DNA of 48,023 bases from the NCBI GenBank assembly GCA_000174895.1, contig ACOK01000082.1:1-48023 (forward strand), read 5' to 3'. The notes beneath the pieces were generated by a model. That model made no database searches. It saw only the letters and a program-made list of their open reading frames with translations, and was not told the DNA's origin. Of the stretch, positions 14,428 through 22,600 are shown piece by piece. This DNA comes from Ruminococcus flavefaciens FD-1. GTDB taxonomy: Bacteria; Bacillota; Clostridia; Oscillospirales; Ruminococcaceae. Position numbers and translations under genes: made by a program. The first letter of the stretch is position 1. Every line of letters starts with the position of its first letter.

Positions 14428-15525
14428 TTAAATGAGCTTTCTTTCGTCGCAGTATTCACATTCAAGCAGTGTCTCGTCGCCGCTTGAACGGAAACTCTTT
14501 GGGAGATAGTCTTCATGGTTGGTGATACAGTTAGGATTGCAGCATCTTACGCCTCCGTAGATCTTGCCGTGGAGTGTCTCAGACTGCTTTTTCTCGCTGA
14601 GTATAGTCATTATCAGAGCCATACGCACAAACATACCATACTTAGCCTGCTTGAAGTACATTGCTCTATTGTCGTCATCCACTTCAACAGTTATCTCGTC
14701 AACTCTCGGGAGCGGATGCATGATTATCATATCTTTCTTAGCACCGAGCATCTTCTTCTTGTCAAGTACATAGGTGTTCTTCTGAGCGAGGTATTCTTCT
14801 TCGCTGGCGAATCTCTCCTGCTGGATACGTGTCATGTACAGCACATCCAGCTTGCCGATGACTTCTTCTATAGTGTCAACTTCCTCATAGCTGCTGCCGC
14901 TTGCCTTGATTATATCCTTGATGTATGCAGGCATACGGAGCTGAGGAGTAGAGATAAAGATGAATTTATTGTTCTCGAACTGGCTGAGAGCCTTGCAGAG
15001 TGAATGAACAGTTCTTCCGTTGAGAAGGTCGCCGCACATACCTATAGTAAGTCCTGAAAGGGTCTTCTTTTCGATTTTTAAAGTAAGAAGGTCTGTAAGT
15101 GTCTGTGTGGGGTGGAGGTGTCCGCCGTCGCCTGCGTTGATAACAGAGCAGTCAGCTGTAAGCGAAGCTGCCTTCGCAGCGCCTGCAATCGGGTGTCTGA
15201 TTACCAGAACATCAGCATAGTTGCTTACTATCTTGGTGGTATCTTTGATAGTCTCGCCCTTTGCTACTGAGGAATTTGCGGGGTTATCGAATCCGATTAT
15301 CTGTCCTCCCAGTCTTATCATTGCTGTCTGGAACGACATCTGTGTACGTGTGGATGGCTCATAGAAAAGAGTAGCCATTATCTTTCCGTCACATACATGA
15401 GCATATTCCGCAGGGTTTGAATAGATCTTTTCTCCCAGCTCAACTACTTTTGTCCACCATGAAACGGGGTAATCGCTGAGATCGATCAGATGCTGATATT
15501 CTGAATACATATTTTTTTCCTCCAT
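14428..15525 (-). CDS. pyrB: Aspartate carbamoyltransferase with a PyrI-type zinc tail
   Basis: 365 residues. Catalyses carbamoyl phosphate plus aspartate to carbamoylaspartate, the committed step of pyrimidine synthesis. The catalytic chain is clear: FYEPSTRTQMSF (carbamoyl-phosphate loop, about 54-65), HPIAGAA, GDGGHLHPTQTL and HPLPRVDEI. After about residue 320 comes a tail not found in normal PyrB (about 305-310 residues): CCNPNCITNHE and, 25 residues on, CEYC, the Cys4 zinc site of regulatory subunit PyrI. Only the zinc part is present, without the nucleotide-binding domain, so assembly may be helped but allosteric control by CTP is not expected. ATG overlaps the stop of the HD gene (TAATG). 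Confidence 0.95.
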   Translation of the reverse strand: MEEKNMYSEYQHLIDLSDYPVSWWTKVVELGEKIYSNPAEYAHVCDGKIMATLFYEPSTRTQMSFQTAMIRLGGQIIGFDNPANSSVAKGETIKDTTKIVSNYADVLVIRHPIAGAAKAASLTADCSVINAGDGGHLHPTQTLTDLLTLKIEKKTLSGLTIGMCGDLLNGRTVHSLCKALSQFENNKFIFISTPQLRMPAYIKDIIKASGSSYEEVDTIEEVIGKLDVLYMTRIQQERFASEEEYLAQKNTYVLDKKKMLGAKKDMIIMHPLPRVDEITVEVDDDNRAMYFKQAKYGMFVRMALIMTILSEKKQSETLHGKIYGGVRCCNPNCITNHEDYLPKSFRSSGDETLLECEYCDERKLI

Positions 15526-16193
15526 TAAAGAATTTTACTTCCGTTGATTATGAGCTCGAACTGTACACCAAGGAACTGAGCAGCTTTTTTGCAAAGCAGC
15601 ATACGCTCCAGGAATATTTCAAAATATTCAAGTACAGACGATATTTCTGTATCTATCTGCAATTCCAGTATTATTGAAGATTTATCATCACTGAAAGAGA
15701 CAGATGATTTTTCTACAGCATAGTTTACACGGTCGTGTATATCGAATGTAAGCAGATCGGTATTTCTTACACGGCTTCTTCTTACATCGCATTTATCGGC
15801 TATCATCATAGCTGCTGATATAGCGTCAAGAGGCTGACCCGTGCCTTCGTCGTGATTGCCTATAGCGGTGATTATAGAGCATATCTCAGAGGCAGGCATA
15901 CTCAGATTGTCGAGAAGTCTGAAAGCCATTACAGCGCCGCTCTGAGCGTGATCGACACGGTTTATCACATTGCCGATATCATGCATAATAGATGCTATTT
16001 TAGCCAGCTCGATAGTTCTGCCGTCATATCCGAGAGTTTCGAGGATGAAACTTGAAACATGAGCAACTCTTTCAACGTGCGGAAAAGAATGTTCGGTATA
16101 TCCCAGAGCCTCGAGAGCCTTGTCAGCTCTCCTGATATATTCCATAATATCAGGGTTCTGCTTTATGTACTGATAAGTAACGATACTTGCCAT
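15525..16193 (-). CDS. HD-domain phosphohydrolase
   Basis: 222 residues, cytosolic. HD-fold metal ligands are visible: HSFPHVERV (about 35-43), the HD pair in ASIMHDIGNVI (about 67-77) and NHDEGTG (about 113-119), with a later DKCDVRRSR. The C-terminal 80 residues are a small alpha/beta addition. The substrate is not predictable; relatives cleave nucleotides or phosphate esters. It sits between asnB (9 bp upstream) and pyrB (1-base overlap), so it is co-translated with a pyrimidine gene and may act on nucleotides, which is a guess from context. Confidence 0.82.
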   Translation of the reverse strand: MASIVTYQYIKQNPDIMEYIRRADKALEALGYTEHSFPHVERVAHVSSFILETLGYDGRTIELAKIASIMHDIGNVINRVDHAQSGAVMAFRLLDNLSMPASEICSIITAIGNHDEGTGQPLDAISAAMMIADKCDVRRSRVRNTDLLTFDIHDRVNYAVEKSSVSFSDDKSSIILELQIDTEISSVLEYFEIFLERMLLCKKAAQFLGVQFELIINGSKIL

Positions 16194-16202
16194 TTATTGT
16201 CA

Positions 16203-18089
16203 TCACACCATTTCTGTTGTATATTTTCCATCATTTTCAAAGTAGACCTTGTACCATACAAGGAATATGAACACTGTCCAGATCTTTCTGCTGTTGTCAG
16301 CCTTGCCTGCACGGTGATCGTCAAGAAGCCTCAGCAGGGGAGCGGTATTGAAGAACTGCTTTGCGCTTTTGCCGGTGAAGTAGCCTTTTACTATATTATA
16401 GTATTTTTCCTCTTTGAGCCATACTCTTATAGGAACAGGGAAGCCCAGCTTCTTCTTTGCGGCAGTTTTTGCTGTCTGCTTTGGAGTATCTTTTTTGGCG
16501 GCCAGACGCATTGCATATTTAGTTATATACTTTGTCTCATCTGTGCCTTTATCATGTGTAACACGATATTTAGTTGGTATTTCCTCTGCAAGTGCCATAA
16601 CTTCCTTATCCAGGAAAGGTACACGCAGTTCAAGGGAATTGGCCATACTCATCTTGTCAGCTTTAAGGAGGATATCACCTGCCATCCAGAGATGGAGATC
16701 CAGATACTGCATTTTCGTAACATCGTCCTTGCCCTTTACACGGTTGAAGAAAGGCTTGGTAATAGAAGTAGGATCGGGCGCTGTGGTTTTTATCTTCAGC
16801 AGTTCCTTGCGCTCGGCCGGCTTGAACATATAAGCGTTTCCGATGAATCTTTCCTCAACATCCTTGCCTTTGCGGACGAAGAAGTTTACGCCGCGCTTTG
16901 CAGGGAGTTTCTCGGCAATTTTTCCGATACCTCTTTTTATTGATCTTGGAAGCTTGTCGTATACAGTACCGTCAGGGTCGCTGTAAACGTTGTATCCGCC
17001 GAATATCTCGTCAGCGCCTTCACCGGAAAGAACGACTTTCAGCTTTTCAGAAGCGATATTGCAAACGAAATACAGAGCAACAGCAGATGGGTCTGCAAGG
17101 GGTTCATCCATGTGATACTGTATCATAGAGATGCTGTTCCAGTATTCCTCCGGAGAAATGACCTTGCTGGTATTCTCTTTGCCGATAGCCTTGGAGAAAT
17201 TCTTTGCCCAGCCGATCTCATTGTATTTCTCATCCTTGCCGAAGCCTACAGTGAATGTTTTGTCAACATCTGCAACAGCTGCAACGTAGCTTGAATCAAC
17301 TCCGCTCGAAAGGAATGAACCAACCTCAACATCCGCAATTTTGTGTGCTTCTACAGAGTTGTGGAATGTGTCGGAAATGCGGTCTACCCATTCATCCAGC
17401 TGAGGACCGTTATCAGCGCTGAAGTTTACATCCCAGTAACGCTTCATCTCGAATTTGCCGTCTGAATAAGTGAAGAAGTGGGCAGGGGGGAGCTTGTATA
17501 CATTTTTAAAGAAAGTCTCGTAAGTAGGGGAGTACTGGAAGGTGAGATAGTTCTCCAGAACAGCTGTGTTCAGCTCTTTCTTGAAATCAGGATGTGCGAG
17601 AAAGCTTTTTATCTCCGAGCCGAACATGAATGTATTGCCCATGCGTGCGTAGTACATAGGTTTGATGCCAAAGAAATCACGGGCGCCGAAAAGTTCCTTC
17701 TTGTTCTTATCCCAGATAACGAATGAGAACATACCTCTCAGCTTATTGAGAAGATCCGGGCCGTATTCTTCGTAGCCATGGATAAGAACTTCCGTATCGG
17801 TATTTGTCCTGAATGTATGACCTGCCTCAACAAGGTCTTTGCGGATATCCATATAATTGTATATCTCGCCGTTAAAAACGATGACAAGTGAACTGTCCTC
17901 ATTGTAAATAGGCTGGTCACCCGATGAACTGACATCAATGATACTGAGTCTGCGATGTCCGAGGACGATGTCTTCGTCCACATATTTTCCCTCAGCGTCA
18001 GGTCCTCTGTGTCTGATCCTGTCCATCATATCACCGATGATCTTATCGGCGTTATCAGCGTTATTGGTAAAACCAACTATTCCGCACAT
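16203..18089 (-). CDS. asnB: Glutamine-hydrolysing asparagine synthase
   Basis: 628 residues. The start at 18089 gives MCGIVGF, so the nucleophile cysteine C2 of the Ntn glutaminase domain is exposed after Met removal; GGGAAG lies six bases upstream, and the open frame further upstream is not used. The N-terminal domain (1 to about 210) has HRGPDAEG, HRRLSIID and NGEIYN. The C-terminal ATP-pyrophosphatase domain (about 220-628) has LSSGVDSSY and SGEGADEIFGGY. It converts aspartate and glutamine with ATP to asparagine and glutamate. First gene of the asnB-HD-pyrB operon; promoter at 18130-18158. Confidence 0.96.
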   Translation of the reverse strand: MCGIVGFTNNADNADKIIGDMMDRIRHRGPDAEGKYVDEDIVLGHRRLSIIDVSSSGDQPIYNEDSSLVIVFNGEIYNYMDIRKDLVEAGHTFRTNTDTEVLIHGYEEYGPDLLNKLRGMFSFVIWDKNKKELFGARDFFGIKPMYYARMGNTFMFGSEIKSFLAHPDFKKELNTAVLENYLTFQYSPTYETFFKNVYKLPPAHFFTYSDGKFEMKRYWDVNFSADNGPQLDEWVDRISDTFHNSVEAHKIADVEVGSFLSSGVDSSYVAAVADVDKTFTVGFGKDEKYNEIGWAKNFSKAIGKENTSKVISPEEYWNSISMIQYHMDEPLADPSAVALYFVCNIASEKLKVVLSGEGADEIFGGYNVYSDPDGTVYDKLPRSIKRGIGKIAEKLPAKRGVNFFVRKGKDVEERFIGNAYMFKPAERKELLKIKTTAPDPTSITKPFFNRVKGKDDVTKMQYLDLHLWMAGDILLKADKMSMANSLELRVPFLDKEVMALAEEIPTKYRVTHDKGTDETKYITKYAMRLAAKKDTPKQTAKTAAKKKLGFPVPIRVWLKEEKYYNIVKGYFTGKSAKQFFNTAPLLRLLDDHRAGKADNSRKIWTVFIFLVWYKVYFENDGKYTTEMV

Positions 18090-18129
18090 AAAAATCTTCC
18101 CTTCGATCAATAATTTTTCTGCCTGAATT

Positions 18130-18158
18130 ATTATACTACATTTTAAAGGGATTTGCAA
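18130..18158 (-). promoter_or_regulatory. Promoter of the asnB operon
   Basis: Minus strand TTGCAA (18158-18153), 17 bp, TATAAT (18135-18130). Confidence 0.75.
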
Positions 18159-18205
18159 CCAAAACAATAGTTAATATTATAAAAAAATGATATGAAGTTA
18201 TATTT

Positions 18206-19189
18206 TTACTCTTTGTCATCTGATTTTACTTTAGAAAGGGGATTGCTTTCTATAGCGCTGCGGACATTTTCGTTGCTGAGATGTGTGTATATCTCTGTAG
18301 TAGCGACACTTGCATGGCCGAGCAGTTCCTTTAGAGTGAGCACATCGGCATCTCCGTACTGATACATAAGCGTAGCGGCAGTATGGCGGAGTTTATGAGT
18401 AGTAATGCCTTTGCCGTCAAGACCTGCGGCAGTAAGTGTATTTTCCACTATCTGTTGTACACGGCGCTTTGATATACGCTTGTTCTGATTGCTTATAAAC
18501 AGCGCAAGTTCGGCTTTTGCTTTCTGATTATCCCGCCTTATGATAAGGTATTTGTTCAGAGCGTCAACACAGGCTTCGTTGAGATAGATCATTCGTTCTT
18601 TATTGCCTTTGCCCAGAACTCTCATTCGGTTTTCATAGAAGTCGATGTCGCTGATATTGATTCCCACAAGTTCACTCAGACGTATACCGCAGTTTAGAAA
18701 CAGCGTAATTATACAGTAATCACGCTTGGAATCGGCATTATCCGAAGCCTGAAGCAGACGCATGCTCTCATTAAGCGAAAGAAACTTCGGGAGCGACTTT
18801 TTCGGTACAGGAACGTCAAGATCTTTGGTAGGATCTTTTTCGATTATATGTGCGGCTTTTTCCAGATACTTGAAAAAGCTTCTCAACGATGATATTTTGC
18901 GATAGCGGGCTTTGTCGTTATTGTGGCGTTCATCAGATACATAGAATATAAAATTGTAAATATCAGAGACAGTTATCTTGCGCAGATCATCTTCTGGAAA
19001 ATCGGATATATCAATGTTTTCAGGGCTGTCATCGATATTGTGGCTGTTCATGTAGATGAATCTGAGAAAAAGCCTTATGTCCTCATAGTATCCCTGGATA
19101 GTACGCTCGGACAGAAGCTGTACAAGCTTTATATGTACCAGATATTCATTGAGGAATTCAGGGTTATCAGGAGTATTGTAATTATTCAT
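18206..19189 (-). CDS. xerC: Tyrosine recombinase, XerC/XerD type
   Basis: 327 residues. The N-terminal core-binding (SAM-like) domain (about 10-115) is followed by the catalytic domain (about 135-315) with all catalytic residues: R170 in GIRLSEL, K194 in GKGNKE, H265 and R268 in HKLRHTAA, H292 in GHAS and Y301 in TEIYTH. Length and sequence fit housekeeping Xer proteins that resolve chromosome dimers, rather than phage integrases; XerD or XerA naming would be equally possible. ATG overlaps the stop of the nudix gene by four bases (ATGA). The 1.1-kb island with 21-bp direct repeats begins about 540 bp away; a functional link is not shown. Confidence 0.9.
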   Translation of the reverse strand: MNNYNTPDNPEFLNEYLVHIKLVQLLSERTIQGYYEDIRLFLRFIYMNSHNIDDSPENIDISDFPEDDLRKITVSDIYNFIFYVSDERHNNDKARYRKISSLRSFFKYLEKAAHIIEKDPTKDLDVPVPKKSLPKFLSLNESMRLLQASDNADSKRDYCIITLFLNCGIRLSELVGINISDIDFYENRMRVLGKGNKERMIYLNEACVDALNKYLIIRRDNQKAKAELALFISNQNKRISKRRVQQIVENTLTAAGLDGKGITTHKLRHTAATLMYQYGDADVLTLKELLGHASVATTEIYTHLSNENVRSAIESNPLSKVKSDDKE

Positions 19190-19701
19190 ATAAGACCGTC
19201 CTTTACAAGTGATTCAAGAATTTTGGATTCACGTTCGATCATGTGTTTATCGTAACCTGAGTGGCAGTGTGTGCGGTTGACTTCGATAGCGTGTTCAGGA
19301 GTGACGAATTCCAGCCTGAAACCTTCATCAGCTTCATATGCATCAAGATGCTGCTGACCGCAAGAGAAGTCTGCGTTGCATAGATAATAAAAGTTTTCTT
19401 GTTCAAAAACGGTTTCAGGAACATACAGACTTTTTTGTAAGCGCAAAGCAGAGCCATACTCAGTAATCGAATCCTCGTAGACAACGGCACCGATTTCTTC
19501 GTACAACTCACGTTTCAGAGTATCAGGATGTGTTTCATCATTTTCGATACCACCGCCCGGAAATTTATAATAATCGAACTTGCAGCTATAGACCATAGCT
19601 ACATAGCCGTTTATGATGATAATGCCACGAACAGACGGACGTGTAAATCTTTTCCAGCTTTCGTCGTAATCTTTCTGATCCATTATAAATAGACATCTCA
19701 T
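19186..19701 (-). CDS. NUDIX hydrolase
   Basis: 171 residues. The full nudix box is present, from GGIENDE through the REL element to EEIGA, and matches GX5EX7REUXEEXGU. The family splits nucleoside diphosphates linked to another group with Mg2+; the substrate cannot be read from the sequence. The ATG at 19701 has AGGAG seven bases upstream and is preferred to the ATG at 19728, which lies within a repeat. It overlaps xer by four bases, so the two are translated together. Its upstream region is cut by the direct-repeat island at 19728, so any promoter now lies within that island. Confidence 0.9.
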   Translation of the reverse strand: MRCLFIMDQKDYDESWKRFTRPSVRGIIIINGYVAMVYSCKFDYYKFPGGGIENDETHPDTLKRELYEEIGAVVYEDSITEYGSALRLQKSLYVPETVFEQENFYYLCNADFSCGQQHLDAYEADEGFRLEFVTPEHAIEVNRTHCHSGYDKHMIERESKILESLVKDGLI

Positions 19702-19727
19702 AGCTAACTCCTGTTTAAACATCTTCA

Positions 19728-19748
19728 AAGTTGCACCAAACTTTCATT
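19728..19748 (+). repeat. Left 21-bp direct repeat
   Basis: Identical over 21 bp to 20869-20889. It lies in the 5' region of the nudix gene, 27 bp upstream of its start codon. Confidence 0.9.
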
Positions 19749-19886
19749 AATCATGCATTAACACCTTTGCAATAGTCCTGTGATGCTCTAAAACGTTCTG
19801 TAACGCTTTACAAGCTGTTTAAACGTGTAGGGATAAAGACTATTGTTTGAATGCGATACAAGCCGTTTTAAATGCTTCTCCATTAA

Positions 19887-19954
19887 AGCGTTTCACCGTT
19901 CAGCGTGAGCGCACAAAGGCGCTTGCGCCGTGCGCTCTGCTGTCGGTGAACGCT
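19887..19954. other. Nested hairpin / cruciform
   Basis: The outer stem is AGCGTT(T)CACCG with CGGTGAACGCT (11 bp, one bulged T). The middle stem is GAGCGCAC (19907-19914) with GTGCGCTC (19930-19937). The inner stem is GGCGC-TT-GCGCC (19918-19929). The whole is much more GC-rich than its surroundings. It could be a replication or transfer origin relic, or a structured RNA. Confidence 0.6.
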
Positions 19955-20012
19955 ACTTGATAATAGCCACAAAAAGGTCTCATTTCACTCTCGGTGTTCT
20001 GGTTTGGTGCAT

Positions 20013-20297
20013 ATGTTGATTACCGATTATTGGCGGAAAAGTGCAAAGTGTGACGGTTACCCATTCGGGATTTCGTTCCGGCGTTGCGCTATTGCCGGTT
20101 CGTTGCTCTCACCTTTGCTCTTACCGCTGATATATAGGCTTTCCGCTCTTGCTTGCCTTGTTAAGTCAAGAAAAGGAGCATTAGCGACAATGAAGGGTGA
20201 ATTCTCTCCATGTTGGAAGAGTTGGAACACAACAGCTTTTAAAGTGTTTCAACGCTTTCAACGTGGTGAGAAGAGGGGAACGTGTTCCCCTGATTAA
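20013..20297 (+). CDS. Hypothetical small protein of the island (doubtful)
   Basis: About 94 residues beginning MLITDYWRKSAKCDGYPFG, rich in R, K, C and W, with a hydrophobic stretch (LLSPLLLPLIYRL) near the middle. A comparable ORF recurs, as far as I recall, in clostridial conjugative-element DNA. There is no convincing ribosome site, so it may be a conserved DNA segment rather than a translated gene. Confidence 0.3.
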   Translation: MLITDYWRKSAKCDGYPFGISFRRCAIAGSLLSPLLLPLIYRLSALACLVKSRKGALATMKGEFSPCWKSWNTTAFKVFQRFQRGEKRGTCSPD

Positions 20298-20334
20298 GCC
20301 ACACACTAAAACTAAGATTGGAGAAGAAAAAGCT

Positions 20335-20616
20335 ATGAAAACTGTAAGAACCCTTAATAAACTTGATGTCCGTGATCGTGTTGGGAATATCGCCGATCGT
20401 ATACAGACGATTTGTCTGTTACTGGATAATGTCCAGTATCTGGATGATGTTTCCGACAGCGTTTCCGTTTACTCTGAGCATCCGAACGTTGCCGAGGATT
20501 TAATATCCCTGTGTGTCTCAGAACTGCTTTCAGCTGCGGACAAGCTTAATACACTTGCCGAGGATTGCCGAGAGTATGAATCTGAAAAGACTTCGGAAGT
20601 GTATGAGACAGAGTGA
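20335..20616 (+). CDS. Hypothetical 93-residue protein of the island
   Basis: Starts at 20335 after GGAGAAG. Acidic, helical, soluble, with no membrane segment or known motif (MKTVRTLNKLDVRDRVGN at the start, then helices to about 85). The stop overlaps the next ORF, suggesting a coupled pair. It is not recognised; location on the island suggests an accessory role for a mobile element. Confidence 0.6.
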   Translation: MKTVRTLNKLDVRDRVGNIADRIQTICLLLDNVQYLDDVSDSVSVYSEHPNVAEDLISLCVSELLSAADKLNTLAEDCREYESEKTSEVYETE

Positions 20617-20818
20617 ACTTGCCTTGATAATGGCATATATCTACAACAACCGAAAACGGCTCGAGGACAATGTCCGACAGCTACAAACGAATGTCAGATA
20701 TAGGCGTATAGATTTGCCCGACTGTGTTGAACTGCTGTGTGCTCAACAGGAACTTGAAACTTTTCTGGAAGTTACAAACCAAATTCGGGCAATTTTGAAT
20801 ATAGGGCTTGAAAAATAG
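20603..20818 (+). CDS. Hypothetical 71-residue protein of the island
   Basis: Overlaps the end of the preceding gene by 14 bases in another frame, with GGAAG just upstream of ATG 20603. Predicted helical (NNRKRLEDNVRQLQTN, then LLCAQQELETFLEVTNQI), possibly a short coiled coil. No recognisable domain. A second start at 20630 is possible. Confidence 0.55.
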   Translation: MRQSELALIMAYIYNNRKRLEDNVRQLQTNVRYRRIDLPDCVELLCAQQELETFLEVTNQIRAILNIGLEK

Positions 20819-20836
20819 CCGATTACGTGGTATAAT
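20808..20836 (+). promoter_or_regulatory. Outward-facing promoter at the right end of the island
   Basis: TTGAAA, 17 bp, TATAAT. It overlaps the end of the last island ORF and points out through the right repeat toward the 3' end of htrA, where there is no plus-strand gene. Confidence 0.6.
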
Positions 20837-20868
20837 GAACTTCTACACAACTGTTGAAAAATGGTTAC

Positions 20869-20889
20869 AAGTTGCACCAAACTTTCATT
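20869..20889 (+). repeat. Right 21-bp direct repeat
   Basis: Identical to 19728-19748. Only this copy continues into the second arm of a perfect 11-bp hairpin (20871-20898). Confidence 0.9.
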
Positions 20890-20904
20890 TGGTGCAACTT
20901 TGTG
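20871..20904 (+). terminator. Perfect hairpin at the island edge, probable terminator
   Basis: GTTGCACCAAA-CTTTCA-TTTGGTGCAAC followed by TTTGTGT. A transcript from the promoter at 20808 would be about 60 nt and end here. It may also end leftward transcription of htrA. Confidence 0.6.
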
Positions 20905-20933
20905 TGGAGAATATATATGGATATAGGAATAAT

Positions 20934-22436
20934 TTAGTTATTGGAGATATCAGGATCTTTTTCGAGCGGATTTTCATCTTTGGTTTCAAGCGGGTTACGC
21001 TCTTCCTGGAGTTTGACATTTACATCAACGTCAGTACCGTTTCTGCTGAGTGTCAGCTTGATCGTATCTCCGGCTTTGAATTTGTTCTTGATGGCTGTAA
21101 GCTCGTCTATAGTAGTGATTGGTTCATTTTCAATTCCGATAATGATGTCACCTTCGAGAATGCCAGCCTGTTCAGCAGCACTTCCTTCTTCGACTGTTCT
21201 TACATAGACTCCCATCGGAATGTTCAGATAGCGTGAATAGGACTCATTTACATCAACTGTGGAAATACCGATCTGAGGTCTGCCCTTGACGTAGTTATAA
21301 TTGATAAGGTCATCTATGATGACTTTTGCTTCCTTCATAGGAATTGCAAATCCGAGGCCTTCAACGCTGGCTGAGCCGTAATTTGAGGACATCTTTGCGG
21401 AATTGATTCCAATGACCTGTCCGCAGCTGTTAAGGAGCGGTCCGCCGGAGTTACCGTTGTTGATGGCGGCATCTGTCTGGATCAGAGTCATATTTTTTTC
21501 GTTTATACTGATCTGTCTGTTAAGTGCGGATACGATACCGCTTGTAACCGAACCGAACAAATCGAATCCAAGAGGATTTCCTACTGCGATAACAAGTTCG
21601 CCTACACGGAGTTCATCACTGTCTCCGAGAATTGCAGGAGTCAATCCCTTTTCGTTGACTTTTAATACGGCAATATCTGTTTCTTTGTCGTATGCGATTA
21701 TTTTAGCTTCGTGTTCGGTCTCGTCACTGAAAAGAACGGATACCTCTATTGCAAGTCCTGCATTATATTCGCTTTCGTCGTAAATAACGTGAGCATTAGT
21801 TACGATATAGCCGTCATCTGTGATGATGAATCCTGTGCCTGTAGCCTTAGCCTGCTGAGTCTGAGGAGTCGTGTTCCATCCCCACATACTGAAAGAAGGC
21901 TGTGAGTATTCATACTCAAAAGTCGAAGAAACACCTACTACAGAAGGCATTATTTCCTCAACTATATCGGGAAGGGGCTTTGCATCTGAACGTGAAGCAA
22001 GCTGGATGAGGCTCGGAAGTTCTTCATTGCTGTCTGTTTCAGCCTGAAGGTTTTCAGCTTCCGATTCCGGTTCAGTTTTATCCTGAGTTTGGGTCTTGGA
22101 TTCAGCCTTGCTTTTTGAGCTTTCACCTGTATATTCGGCAAGTTCCTTTTTTGTCTCGTTAAGGAATTTATAAGCCTGTACAGAACCGGCACCAACTCCT
22201 GTAAGAAGGAGAAGGCAAACAACTGCTTTCAGCACTCTGTGACTCCCCTGCTTTTTCTTATGAGCTGAACGGTCGGAGCTGTACTCATAGCTCTGATCAA
22301 ATGAGCTGCTTTCATAGCTGTACTCATTGCCTTTTCTTACCCCCTGATCGTTCTGAGGGTATCCGCCGTAATTATCTGACTGACCGTTTCGGTCATTATA
22401 GTTTCCGTTGTTATATGGATCGTAATTATCTGACAT
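20934..22436 (-). CDS. htrA: HtrA/DegP-like membrane-anchored serine protease with PDZ domain
   Basis: 500 residues. A long N/Y/G-rich cytosolic start (1-57), basic stop-transfer flank and one membrane helix (about 69-90), an acidic low-complexity linker (100-140), a trypsin-like domain (about 155-370) with triad H216 (TNAHV), D254 (TDIAVLK) and S330 (GNSGGPL), then a PDZ domain (about 385-480) and a charged tail. It faces the outside and degrades damaged exported proteins. Length and layout fit Firmicutes HtrA/HtrB. Transcribed alone on the minus strand, convergent with the island. Confidence 0.95.
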   Translation of the reverse strand: MSDNYDPYNNGNYNDRNGQSDNYGGYPQNDQGVRKGNEYSYESSSFDQSYEYSSDRSAHKKKQGSHRVLKAVVCLLLLTGVGAGSVQAYKFLNETKKELAEYTGESSKSKAESKTQTQDKTEPESEAENLQAETDSNEELPSLIQLASRSDAKPLPDIVEEIMPSVVGVSSTFEYEYSQPSFSMWGWNTTPQTQQAKATGTGFIITDDGYIVTNAHVIYDESEYNAGLAIEVSVLFSDETEHEAKIIAYDKETDIAVLKVNEKGLTPAILGDSDELRVGELVIAVGNPLGFDLFGSVTSGIVSALNRQISINEKNMTLIQTDAAINNGNSGGPLLNSCGQVIGINSAKMSSNYGSASVEGLGFAIPMKEAKVIIDDLINYNYVKGRPQIGISTVDVNESYSRYLNIPMGVYVRTVEEGSAAEQAGILEGDIIIGIENEPITTIDELTAIKNKFKAGDTIKLTLSRNGTDVDVNVKLQEERNPLETKDENPLEKDPDISNN

Positions 22437-22544
22437 ATTATACCATCCTTTCTGTTATTAGCCGAAATTATCTTTTACTTTCAAATTATATTATAAACAA
22501 TAATGTGATAATATTATGATAACATACAGAAAATATTTGGTAAT

Positions 22545-22582
22545 AAAAAACTCCGGTGTACTTGTTGATACATCGGAGTTTT
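22545..22582 (-). terminator. Terminator of the V-ATPase operon
   Basis: Minus strand AAAACTCCGATGTA, an 8-base loop, TACACCGGAGTTTT running into TTTATTA. It follows the subunit D gene. Confidence 0.85.
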
Positions 22583-22600
22583 GGATTTAATTGAGGATTA

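Larger units (their letters stand above)
19728..20889. mobile_element. 1.1-kb island bounded by 21-bp direct repeats
   Basis: The same 21 bp (beginning AAGTTGCACCAAAC, ending TTTCATT) occur at 19728-19748 and 20869-20889. Between them are two or three small ORFs, a large nested hairpin (19887-19954), an 8-bp inverted pair (CAATAGTC 19770-19777 and GACTATTG 19838-19845) and no transposase or integrase. The flanking genes are housekeeping in type. The ORFs recall, from memory only, small accessory ORFs of Tn1549-like conjugative elements of clostridia. It may be a remnant or a small non-autonomous element moved by a recombinase encoded elsewhere; the direct repeats could be attachment-site halves. 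Confidence 0.6.

Noticed and set aside
16059..16943. 294-residue plus-strand ORF opposite asnB and the HD gene
   Set aside because: A shadow of conserved minus-strand genes; cysteine- and phenylalanine-rich translation without any recognisable domain.
18206..19189. Phage or element integrase for the nearby island
   Set aside because: Length, domain layout and operon with a nudix gene fit a housekeeping Xer. It lies outside the direct repeats, so a role in the island is left only as a possibility.
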